Source: Spirochaetales bacterium (GTDB lineage: Bacteria; Spirochaetota; Spirochaetia; DTKZ01). Taken from it: 17,238 bases of DNA. Made by a program: the position numbers and the translations under genes. Below are positions 4,900 through 11,901 of the stretch, piece by piece (positions within the stretch are counted from its first letter, which is position 1; every line of letters starts with the position of its first letter). Under the pieces are notes generated by a model. That model worked only from the letters and a program-made list of their open reading frames with translations. It did no database searches and was not told where the DNA came from. The stretch covers positions 1 to 17,238 of the forward strand of contig JAISAF010000219.1 in the NCBI GenBank assembly GCA_031266855.1, read 5' to 3'.

Positions 4900-6804
4900 G
4901 TGACAACAAGGAATCCAAAAAAAGACGATGGGAACTGGGAACGGGAGGGTGGTAATAAAAACGAGGATTCCGGCCCTCTGTTTCGTATGCCAAACAAGGG
5001 GCAGTTTAAGTTTTCCCTGTGGTACCTTTTTATGGCTCTTTTCGTGCTGCTGATTATTCAGAACGCTATGACAAATATGCCGCCGGATTCACTGATTGGG
5101 TTTAGTGATTTCAAGAAGCGAATCCAGAGTGGCGAAATCCGGCATGTTCAGATTGGCGAGAACTATTATCATGGTTATACGGAAGACAATAACGGTCAGG
5201 GCGGGGGAAAGATTTACCGGACGGTTCCGGTGGAGGACGTTTCATTTATCGCGCTGCTTGACGGGCGGGGCGTTTCCTACCATAGGATTTCGGAGAAACC
5301 GGGTTTTCTGGCGAGCCTGCTTTTGCAGTGGGCTTTTCCTATGTTAATGCTTTTCGTGATATGGCGTTTTGTTTTCCGGCGTATGGGCAATATCGGGCAG
5401 AATGTTATGACTCTGGGGAAAAACAAGGCGGCGATTGTGGCCGAAGGGGATACGGGCGTGCATTTTGCCGATGTGGCGGGCGAGGACGAGGCGAAAGAGG
5501 AATTGATGGAGGTTGTGGATTTTTTGAAAAATCCGCAGAAGTATACGGCCATCGGCGGGAAGATTCCGAAGGGAGTTTTGCTTGTGGGCGCGCCGGGAAC
5601 GGGTAAGACTCTTCTTGCCAAGGCTGTGGCGGGCGAGGCCGGGGTTCCGTTTTTCCGTATAAGCGGGTCCGAATTTGTGGAGATGTTTGTGGGTGTGGGC
5701 GCGGCGCGGGTGCGCGATTTGTTTAAACAGGCGCGGGAGAAGGCACCGTGCATTATTTTTATTGACGAGCTTGACGCCATTGGCAAGAGCCGCATGAACG
5801 CCCTGGGAGGGAACGACGAGCGGGAGCAGACGCTGAATCAGCTTCTGGTGGAGATGGACGGGTTTGATTCGCGTACCGGCGTTATCATCCTCGCGGCGAC
5901 GAACCGGCCGGAAGTGCTGGACACGGCGCTGCTGCGGGCGGGGAGGTTTGACAGGCAGGTGCTGGTTGACAGGCCCGACCTTGCCGGCCGCGAGGCGATT
6001 CTGCGGATACACGCGAAGGGCGTTACCATGCATAGCGGGGTGGATTTGCACGAGGTCGCGCGGGATACTCCGGGATTTGTTGGCGCGGATCTGGCGAATC
6101 TTGTGAACGAGGCGGCGATTCTGGCTGTGCGCCGGGGCAGGCAGGAGGTGGAACAGCGGGATTTCTCCGAGGCTATTGAAAAACTTATTGCCGGTCTGCA
6201 AAAGAAAAACCGGCTTATCAGTCCGCAACAGAAACGGATTGTCGCCTACCACGAGACAGGCCACGCGCTGGTGGCGGCTTTTACGGAAGGCTGCGACCCG
6301 GTACGCAAAATAACGATTGTGCCCCGCGGCCTGGGGGCGCTGGGGTATACGCTCCAGATTCCGACGGATGATAAATACCTTATGACGGAGGAGGAACTGT
6401 ACGCGAAGATCGATACCCTTCTGGGTGGCAGGGCCGCGGAGGAAATCGTCTTTGGGCAAATATCTACCGGCGCGGCAAACGATCTTGTCAGGGTTAGCGA
6501 TATAGCCAGGCGGATGATAAGCGAATACGGCATGAGTAAAAGATTCAGGAATATGGCGCTCAGTTCCCGGCAGCCTGGAATTATGGGCGCGGCGGCGGAG
6601 CCTCCGGGGGCGTACCGGGATTATTCGGAACAGACCCAGAGCCTGATAGACCAGGAGATTTCCAGTATTGTCGAGGAACGCTATAAAAGGGTATGCGCTT
6701 TGCTGCGGGAGAAAAAGGATACCCTTGAAGCTGTCGCCCACAGGCTGCTGGAAATCGAAACTTTGGAGGAGAACGAGTTTAAAGCCCTGGCCGGGGTTCA
6801 GTAG
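4900..6804 (+). CDS. ftsH: ATP-dependent membrane zinc protease FtsH
   Basis: FtsH is a hexameric AAA+ protease in the inner membrane that extracts and degrades misfolded membrane proteins and short-lived regulators. All parts are visible in its 634 residues: membrane segment 1 (about 39-57), a periplasmic domain (58-140), membrane segment 2 (141-158), Walker A GAPGTGKT (230-237), pore-loop FVG (263-265), Walker B IIFIDE (285-290), the second region of homology with arginine fingers R349 and R352 in AGRFDR, and the protease zinc site HETGH (451-455) with a probable third ligand D528 in TGAANDL. Length is typical for the family. GTG is chosen as start because GGAAGGAGA lies just upstream. It stands alone between two repeat-filled gaps. 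A long antisense open frame over it is a codon-bias shadow. Confidence 0.98.
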   Translation: MTTRNPKKDDGNWEREGGNKNEDSGPLFRMPNKGQFKFSLWYLFMALFVLLIIQNAMTNMPPDSLIGFSDFKKRIQSGEIRHVQIGENYYHGYTEDNNGQGGGKIYRTVPVEDVSFIALLDGRGVSYHRISEKPGFLASLLLQWAFPMLMLFVIWRFVFRRMGNIGQNVMTLGKNKAAIVAEGDTGVHFADVAGEDEAKEELMEVVDFLKNPQKYTAIGGKIPKGVLLVGAPGTGKTLLAKAVAGEAGVPFFRISGSEFVEMFVGVGAARVRDLFKQAREKAPCIIFIDELDAIGKSRMNALGGNDEREQTLNQLLVEMDGFDSRTGVIILAATNRPEVLDTALLRAGRFDRQVLVDRPDLAGREAILRIHAKGVTMHSGVDLHEVARDTPGFVGADLANLVNEAAILAVRRGRQEVEQRDFSEAIEKLIAGLQKKNRLISPQQKRIVAYHETGHALVAAFTEGCDPVRKITIVPRGLGALGYTLQIPTDDKYLMTEEELYAKIDTLLGGRAAEEIVFGQISTGAANDLVRVSDIARRMISEYGMSKRFRNMALSSRQPGIMGAAAEPPGAYRDYSEQTQSLIDQEISSIVEERYKRVCALLREKKDTLEAVAHRLLEIETLEENEFKALAGVQ

Positions 6805-6810
6805 TCTTTT

Positions 6811-6966
6811 AGAGCCTGTTCAAAAATCCATTCGGAATTTGGGCGCATTCCACAGGGCGCGGTGAGCGCCCACGATAATAGGTTTCCTATTGGAAACACC
6901 CCCGAATGGGGGATGATTCCGGGGGCGCGTGAGCGCCCACTACAATCCAATACCTATCGGAAAGCG
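6811..6966 (-). repeat. Disrupted family 1 end with nested hairpins
   Basis: The stretch starts with AGAGCCTGTTCAAAA and ATTTGGGCGCATT (6837-6849), the outer edge also seen at copy 6, but the expected stem A and core are missing. Instead it carries GGGCGC/GCGCCC hairpins at 6855-6871 and 6923-6938 (near-duplicates ending TGAGCGCCCAC), GTTTCC/GGAAAC (6882-6887 and 6892-6897) and CCCCC/GGGGG (6899-6903 and 6908-6912), then runs into copy 4. It looks like a broken or nested element. Confidence 0.55.
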
Positions 6967-7118
6967 ACCGTCTTCGGGCGCATTTTTGGCGCTTCGCGCC
7001 AAAAACCGGGCTTTCCGCTGCAAGTCCTCGGATTTGCCAATGCAAATCCTGCGGGCTTTCCGCTGCAATCCCTTGCGCCGCCAGCGTGAACCGCTAAATT
7101 GCCTTCGGCAATTTAGCG
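6967..7118 (-). repeat. Family 1 repeat, copy 4, with third hairpin
   Basis: Stem A has 10-bp perfect arms TTTTTGGCGC and complement (6983-6992 and 6996-7005) with a TTC loop. Stem B is GGATTTGC/GCAAATCC (7030-7037 and 7042-7049). Two GGGCTTTCCGCTGCAA blocks flank stem B. A third hairpin, CGCTAAATTGCC/GGCAATTTAGCG (7092-7103 and 7107-7118) with a TTC loop, follows. Confidence 0.9.
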
Positions 7119-7536
7119 CCCGCACCCCGCGCGGTTTCCCTCCGGGCGCGGTGTTACGCGCTATGCACCTACTTTTCCAGCTTCGCGGTAATCTTTTTTA
7201 CGCTAATTATTCCCCGAATTGCGAATAACAAAAACTCCGCCCGGCGCGGGATCTGCCTGCGCCGTGTTAGCCGCAAGCGTCCACGCCTTGCGGCTTTGGA
7301 ATCAGTCCACGCAATTAATTGCGTATAACTAGTAGCTTTAATTACACTAAAAGCCTGAATATAACCACTAAACCGAATACGACAGCAAAAAAAATACTTC
7401 TTTTACTTTTCCGGCTTCGCGGTAAATTTTTCTTTGCGCTACAGTATAACCATCCCCTTTCGAATCGCGGGTCAAGTTTAGTCCCCGCGCGCGGAATCGC
7501 GCGCCGGTTGCGGGACAAACCGGAAAATGAAAAACC
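7119..7536. other. Gene-free stretch between family 1 copy 4 and the XRE gene
   Basis: No coding region is supported. It contains two copies of a CTTTTCC(A/G)GCTTCGCGGTAA motif (about 7172-7190 and 7405-7423), a hairpin GCCGCAAG/CTTGCGGC (7270-7277 and 7287-7294), a 16-bp perfect palindrome ACGCAATTAATTGCGT (7309-7324), and a GCGCGCG/CGCGCGC hairpin (7487-7493 and 7498-7504) that would lie downstream of the minus-strand XRE gene without a T-run. Confidence 0.5.
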
Positions 7537-7881
7537 CTACAGGGCGATGTCCTGATTTTTAAGAAAATAATTCATTGAACGCAGAATGAAGTCCTGATAC
7601 TCCGGTTTCAGATTATCGTACAGCGTAATCAGCCGCGTGTATTTACTGTCCCTGGTACCGTTGAACTTTTCGCCCTCGCCGATTTTCAGCCAGACACTGT
7701 TGACACCGAAGGAATCACAGATGAGCTTGATAGTACGGTTATTGACAATGCGTTTTCCGGTTTCTATACATGCAAGCTGACCCGATGATATCGCGATGGT
7801 TTTTGAGAATTCCGACTGAGTCAGTTTGAGTTCCTTGCGCAGACATTTTACCCGCTGGTTGACTGTTTCTTGCGTTTGCAT
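7537..7881 (-). CDS. XRE-family (Cro/C1-type) helix-turn-helix regulator, 114 aa
   Basis: Residues 8-65 form an HTH_3/XRE DNA-binding domain, with the recognition motif in TQSEFSKTIAISSGQLACIE (21-40) followed by TGKR. NSVWLKIGEGEKF (61-73) is the extension typical of phage-type and mobile-element repressors. The remaining 40 residues form a short helical tail (LITLYDNLKPEYQDFILRSM) that probably mediates dimerisation. The product should bind an operator near its own promoter and repress itself or a neighbour, but no divergent phage or toxin gene is present, so it is an isolated regulator or the remnant of a mobile element. There is no Shine-Dalgarno before the ATG (7881-7879). A -10-like hexamer six bases upstream suggests a leaderless message, as known for the lambda CI gene. 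Confidence 0.92.
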   Translation of the reverse strand: MQTQETVNQRVKCLRKELKLTQSEFSKTIAISSGQLACIETGKRIVNNRTIKLICDSFGVNSVWLKIGEGEKFNGTRDSKYTRLITLYDNLKPEYQDFILRSMNYFLKNQDIAL

Positions 7882-8087
7882 GCGGATAGTGTACCACGCT
7901 TATTAGGGCTATGCAATATTATATTTTTGAAAAAAGTTATAATTATACCGCTATTATTGCTAGGAAAGTATTCCATACTTTCCCAGCATGAAACATAAAC
8001 CGCCGCTACTAGTACCTGGTAACTCTCAAAATTTTACCACGAAACCGAAGAAATCTAAATTAAGGACGAAAAACCAGGACTTTGCCT
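7882..8087. other. AT-rich gene-free upstream region of the XRE gene, with a hairpin
   Basis: No gene is seen. Apart from the promoter candidates it holds GGAAAGTA/TACTTTCC (7963-7970 and 7976-7983) with a 5-nt loop, extended by GCT/AGC outside. This dyad lies about 80 bases upstream of the repressor start and is a possible operator or a factor-independent hairpin. The region is visibly more AT-rich than the repeats on either side. Confidence 0.4.
7888..7916 (-). promoter_or_regulatory. Candidate leaderless promoter of the XRE gene
   Basis: On the minus strand TTGCAT (7916-7911), a 17-base spacer and TACACT (7893-7888) stand six bases before the ATG, so transcription would start at about the A of the start codon. 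A second -10-like TATAAT (7923-7918) lies further upstream and would give a 36-nt leader, but without a ribosome-binding site. Confidence 0.35.
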
Positions 8088-8174
8088 GAAAAAGTGCCAG
8101 GCGCCTTTTTCATTTTCATGGAATAGCGTAACATTTTAGAATGTGCCATCCAAAAACGTACCTGGCACCTTTTT
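8088..8174 (-). mobile_element. REP/MITE-like element with GTGCCAGG inverted ends, copy 3
   Basis: The left end GAAAAAGTGCCAGGCGCCTT and the right end AAAAACGTACCTGGCACCTT match, in reverse orientation, the ends of the elements at 4223-4304 and 4358-4439. Overall length is similar (about 87 bp) but the interior is different. Conserved ends with a replaced interior are what is expected of a non-autonomous element moved by recognition of its ends. Confidence 0.55.
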
Positions 8175-8176
8175 AG

Positions 8177-8420
8177 CGCGGATTTTTGCTTGGCAAAAAT
8201 CCGCGGGGGGTGATGGCCCGTAAAATCGCGAGAGCGATTTTACGGGTGTTTGCCGCTGGGCGTCGGCAGCCGGTGGTGATAAAGACGTGCACTCCGCTCC
8301 GCTTCGCGCTTGGTGGCAAACCACGCAATTTTGTCCAAAATTGCGACCGCCGGGTTATATGCAGCAAATTGCCTTTGGCAATTTGCTGCCCATGAAATTG
8401 CTGGCCGGCAATTTCATGGG
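8177..8420. repeat. Array of five distinct perfect hairpins
   Basis: Perfect arms are found at 8177-8189/8193-8205 (13 bp), 8217-8229/8234-8246 (13 bp), 8324-8332/8337-8345 (9 bp), 8361-8373/8377-8389 (13 bp) and 8389-8401/8408-8420 (13 bp). Loops are 3-6 nt. Every stem is a different sequence, yet most share the order of an outer variable part, then three to five A/T pairs, then G/C pairs next to the loop. No open frame through them is convincing. The array adjoins family 1 copy 5. Confidence 0.85.
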
Positions 8421-8435
8421 TTGGTTCTGAGCTGC

Positions 8436-8560
8436 CGATGCGCAAGGGATTGTAGCGGAAAGCCCACAGGATTTGCATGGGCAAATCCGAGGACTTGGAG
8501 CGGAAAGCCTGGTTTTTTTGGGCGGGCGAAGCGCGCCCAAAAAAATGCGCCCAAATTCGG
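8436..8560 (+). repeat. Family 1 repeat, copy 5
   Basis: Stem B is GGATTTGC/GCAAATCC (8469-8476 and 8481-8488). Stem A pairs 8513-8527 with 8531-8545 across a GAA loop with a single mismatch, the only imperfect stem A among the seven copies. The fixed blocks AGCGGAAAGCC, GAGGACTTGG and ATGCGCCC are present. Confidence 0.9.
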
Positions 8561-8654
8561 GAGAGATGTCTGTTTGTTTGGGCTGTGGCGCGTAGTCTTC
8601 CAATGCCTGGGTTTAGTGATTATTATTGAATGTGGTTGAAAGGAGTATTTTTTT

Positions 8655-8683
8655 TCGTCATGATTTCTGCCGATAAGTATGAT
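8655..8683 (+). promoter_or_regulatory. Candidate promoter of the TPR-receptor-zinc ribbon gene set
   Basis: TCGTCA (8655-8660; 4 of 6 match to TTGACA), a 17-base spacer and TATGAT (8678-8683; 5 of 6 match to TATAAT) would start transcription near 8690, about 36 bases before the GTG at 8726. It is the only good pair between family 1 copy 5 and the gene. Confidence 0.35.
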
Positions 8684-8725
8684 AAACTTTAATTTTGGGG
8701 TATTTGAAGGATAGAGATTCGGAAA

Positions 8726-11725
8726 GTGGCGGGTACAGGAAGAAGTCGGCTCGGTATGTATGTGGGGATTCTCGTTTTTTTTGTGCTGGGCGGGGGAGCT
8801 TTGTCCGCGCTGGGGGGCCAGGAGGCGGATTTGGATACGGCGCGGGAGCTTATTGCGGAGAAGCGTTTTAATGAGGCTCTTCTTGTTTTGACTGAGGTTA
8901 TTCGTAAGGATCCGGAGAAGACTGCTGAGGCGGAGAGTCTTATTCGTCAGGTGCGGATGTTTCGGGAGAGTTATAGTGATCGTTATGAGGAGCTCATTCA
9001 TACTTTGTATGAGGAGCGGGATGTGGCGCGGGCTTTGGAGATTATTCGGGAGCTTGAGGGGCTGGATCCTAATCCGAATTCGGCTACGGTGGCGGCGCTG
9101 GAGAGGGCGAGGGATTCGGCTCAGTTTATTTATGAGCAGCAGGAGTTTACCCGTGTTATGGACGAGGCTCTTGTGCTTTTGAATCGTGGTGAATACTGGC
9201 AGGCGTCCGTGTTGTATGAGCGGGCGATTGGTTTGGGGCGTGAGCGTTTTGATCAGGCGGATTATGGTAATATCGTTAATTCGAGGGTCGATGCTGTTAT
9301 TGATTCGGTGAGGCTGCGGGCGGGGGACTTTCAGGCGGCGCAGGCGGCGCAGCGGCAGGCTCTTGAGGATATGCGGGGGGCTGTGGCTGGCGGGGATGAG
9401 GCGGCTTTTCGGGTTTTTGCGGAGCGTTACCGGGATGTTTTTCGTTCCGCGGCGCTGCTGGTTGGTGGCGCGTTGTCGGCTGTTTCGCAGTTACGGGCGC
9501 AGAATGATTTTATTTCGAGGGATCGCGAAGACCTTTTTCTTGGGTATACGGATAGGCTTATTGGGGGGCGCGTAAACGCTGTGGAGCCGGAGGGGCTGCG
9601 GGGGGCGGCTCAGAGGGCGCTTGATGATGCTTCGCAGCCGGCGATTGAGTTTTTGTGTAACAGGGCGCTGGTTCTTCTTGAGCGGGGCAGGATGTCGGGG
9701 GAAAACCGCGACTGGAACGGGGCTTTGGGGAGTTTCGCTGAGGCGCTTCAGGTTGCTGGTGAGGCGCGGCGGCTTTGGGATTTGTGGTACGCGGCTGTTC
9801 CTGCCGGGGGCGGGTTTTTCAGCCAGGAGGGCTGGAAGATGGTGGTTGCGGAGGCGCCGCTTTTTTTCACTGTGTCGGCTATTCAGTATTTGGGGGAGCG
9901 CCGTTCGGATTTGGTGAATTCCCTTGCTTCGACTGGGATTGAGCGGGAGGATGTGAGTGTTTTTACGGATATTGGGGATTTGCGCCAATACCGGGAAACG
10001 CTTGTGCAGGCTCTTTCTTCTATTGATTCCCTGATGAGCGCGTGGCTGAATTACGGGGCCGTGATTGAGGGGAATCCTGTTACTTTGGAAGAGACGCGGA
10101 ATATTCTGAGTGTTTATAGAAGCGATTTGAATGCCTGGGCGGAGCGGCTTTCGCTGATTGAGGTTTTGAGTGTGGATAGAATGGCGGAGCTGGAGCTGCG
10201 GCCTATTACCGGGGAGCTTGCGTCGGCTCAGGCTGATTATAACAGGGGCATGGAGTTTTCCGGTGGTGTAACGCGGCAGGTTGAGATTTCTCCTGGCGTG
10301 ACGGAATCCCGTGTTTCGTATTATCCTGTGCAGGCGCTTGCGATTTTCACTGATTTGCGTACCCGTCTTAACACGCTGGAAGAGGACGCGCTGGCGTATG
10401 TGGGTGAATATGGGAGTATGGAGCGGCGTTTTACGGGTTATGCGGGGATTACGGAGAAACTTCAGGAGGCCGGGAATACGGTTTCGGAAATCCGCTGGCT
10501 GCGTTCGCAGCTTCCTTCCCGGGAGTCCGCGGCGCGGGCAAATATTCTCCAGGCTGAAAGGTTCAGGAACGAGGGAAACTTTCGTATGAACGAAACCCAG
10601 ACAGCTATTACCGCGGGGAATTTCGAGGCGGCGCGCAGGGCTATTGCCGCGGCGCGGCAGAGTTTTTCCAATAGTCTTGCGTTGCAGGATGATACTGATC
10701 TGCGCTCCCAGACGGATGAGCGGCTTCTGGCTTTGAATAACGCCATGCTGGAGGCGGAAAACACGCGGGTGCTTGCCGAGGTCAGGAGGCTCATTGATCA
10801 GGGCCGCAGTTTATACGAGGCGGGCAGCTACGAGGAGGCGGAAAACGTTCTTTCCCGCGCCCAGATTCGCTGGCAGACTACCCAGACAACGCAGGAGCCG
10901 GAAATTGAGTACTGGCTGGGGTTTGTCAGGAACGCGCTTTTTGTTAGTTCCATGCGGGTTATTCTGGTGACGGATCCGCTGTACAATGAAATGAACCAGC
11001 TTTTGAATCTGGCGCGCGAGGATTATACCAGGGCCCAGGACCTTGCTTCCGGGGGGAACCGGCGGGAGGCTCTTACGCGGCTTGCCAGCGCGGACGAGAA
11101 GATCGCGCAGGTCAAGAAGACTTTTCCGTTTAATCAGGCCGCGAGCGTCCTGGCTTTGCGGGTGTCTTTCTTGCGGGACCCTCCGAACAGCAGGCAGCTT
11201 TTCCAGACTATGTTTAACACGGCGCGGGGCAAGATCGGGGTAAACAACCCGGAGGCGCTGAGCGAGCTTCAGGACCTCCAGCAGATCGATCCGGGCTTTC
11301 CTGGTATAAGCCAGGCGGTTCTTGAGGTCGAGGTCGCTATGGGGCTGAAACGGCTGCCCCCTTCCCGGCAGGCTGTGGCGGAATCGACCCGGCTTACCCG
11401 CGAAGCGAACGCCATTGTTCTGCGGAATGAAACCGCGCAGTTCGAGCTGGCCCTGGAAATGGTAAACCGGGCCCTGACGCTGAATCCCGATAACCAGGGG
11501 GCCGCGGATATCAAGGCGCGCCTCCAGGACGTGCGGGGCAGTACGGTAACGACTGTGCTGCCGAGCGCCGCGGAGGAAGAGTTCCGCAGGGCGCAGCAGC
11601 TTTTTTCCAGCAGGAATTATTACGAGGCTCTTGCCATTGTGGAACGGCTTTTACAGACACCCGCGGGAAGGAATTACCGCCCGCTTCTGGAACTGCAAAG
11701 GAGACTAGAATCGCAAATTTATTAG
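8726..11725 (+). CDS. Large exported tetratricopeptide-repeat protein, 999 aa
   Basis: The N-terminus (GRSRLGMYVGILVFFVLGGG, then ALSALGG-QE) is a signal peptide or anchor, so the 960-residue remainder is extracytoplasmic. It is almost entirely helical with TPR-like helix pairs, for example ARELIAEKRFNEALLVLTEV (39-58), ALVLLNRGEYWQASVLYERA, GRSLYEAGSYEEAENVLSRA, LALEMVNRALTLNPDNQGA and AQQLFSSRNYYEALAIVERL. TPR solenoids act as scaffolds for protein partners; no enzyme motif is visible. The likely partner is the product of the next gene, whose large sensor also faces the periplasm. The start is uncertain: an AAGGA (8706-8710) lies 15 bases before GTG 8726 and only 6 bases before an in-frame ATT at 8717. 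The TAG stop lies within the edge of family 1 copy 6. The 5' half is strikingly G-rich on the coding strand. Confidence 0.88.
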   Translation: MAGTGRSRLGMYVGILVFFVLGGGALSALGGQEADLDTARELIAEKRFNEALLVLTEVIRKDPEKTAEAESLIRQVRMFRESYSDRYEELIHTLYEERDVARALEIIRELEGLDPNPNSATVAALERARDSAQFIYEQQEFTRVMDEALVLLNRGEYWQASVLYERAIGLGRERFDQADYGNIVNSRVDAVIDSVRLRAGDFQAAQAAQRQALEDMRGAVAGGDEAAFRVFAERYRDVFRSAALLVGGALSAVSQLRAQNDFISRDREDLFLGYTDRLIGGRVNAVEPEGLRGAAQRALDDASQPAIEFLCNRALVLLERGRMSGENRDWNGALGSFAEALQVAGEARRLWDLWYAAVPAGGGFFSQEGWKMVVAEAPLFFTVSAIQYLGERRSDLVNSLASTGIEREDVSVFTDIGDLRQYRETLVQALSSIDSLMSAWLNYGAVIEGNPVTLEETRNILSVYRSDLNAWAERLSLIEVLSVDRMAELELRPITGELASAQADYNRGMEFSGGVTRQVEISPGVTESRVSYYPVQALAIFTDLRTRLNTLEEDALAYVGEYGSMERRFTGYAGITEKLQEAGNTVSEIRWLRSQLPSRESAARANILQAERFRNEGNFRMNETQTAITAGNFEAARRAIAAARQSFSNSLALQDDTDLRSQTDERLLALNNAMLEAENTRVLAEVRRLIDQGRSLYEAGSYEEAENVLSRAQIRWQTTQTTQEPEIEYWLGFVRNALFVSSMRVILVTDPLYNEMNQLLNLAREDYTRAQDLASGGNRREALTRLASADEKIAQVKKTFPFNQAASVLALRVSFLRDPPNSRQLFQTMFNTARGKIGVNNPEALSELQDLQQIDPGFPGISQAVLEVEVAMGLKRLPPSRQAVAESTRLTREANAIVLRNETAQFELALEMVNRALTLNPDNQGAADIKARLQDVRGSTVTTVLPSAAEEEFRRAQQLFSSRNYYEALAIVERLLQTPAGRNYRPLLELQRRLESQIY

Positions 11726-11901
11726 AGCCCGTTCAAAACCCCCTTTGTGATTCGAAATTTGGGCGCATTTCCGGCGCGAAGCGCCGGAAACCGGGCTTTC
11801 CGCTCCAAGTCCTCGGATTTGCCAATGCAAATCCTGTGGGCTTTCCGCTCCAATCCCTTGCGCGCGCCCAGCGGCAGCGCAAAATCGCTTCGCGATTTTG
11901 C
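11722..11901 (-). repeat. Family 1 repeat, copy 6, spanning a gene junction
   Basis: The TTAGAGCC(T/C)GTTCAAAA edge (also beside ftsH) begins at the TPR gene's stop codon. Stem A is TTTCCGGCGC with its perfect complement (11768-11777 and 11781-11790). Two GGGCTTTCCGCTCCAA blocks (11793-11808 and 11838-11853) flank stem B, GGATTTGC/GCAAATCC (11815-11822 and 11827-11834). The third hairpin is GCAAAATCGC/GCGATTTTGC (11879-11888 and 11892-11901). The second block contains the GTG (11836-11838) that opens the next reading frame. Confidence 0.9.

Noticed and set aside
5344..6741. 465-codon open frame on the minus strand
   Set aside because: It lies wholly antisense to ftsH, its product is a low-complexity Arg/His/Pro-rich sequence with no domain, and the plus-strand frame is unmistakable.
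6862..7228. Several short open frames around family 1 copy 4
   Set aside because: They translate the repeat itself (for example GFPLQVLGFANANPAGFPLQ). The same peptides come from copies next to unrelated genes.
8177..8420. CRISPR array
   Set aside because: The units are unique hairpins of varied spacing, not identical direct repeats with spacers, and no cas gene is present.
8660..8692. Ten-codon leader peptide (MISADKYDKL) upstream of the TPR gene
   Set aside because: The nearest AGGAG is 14 bases from the ATG and the candidate promoter overlaps the frame, so it would not be transcribed whole. No attenuator-like stem is seen.
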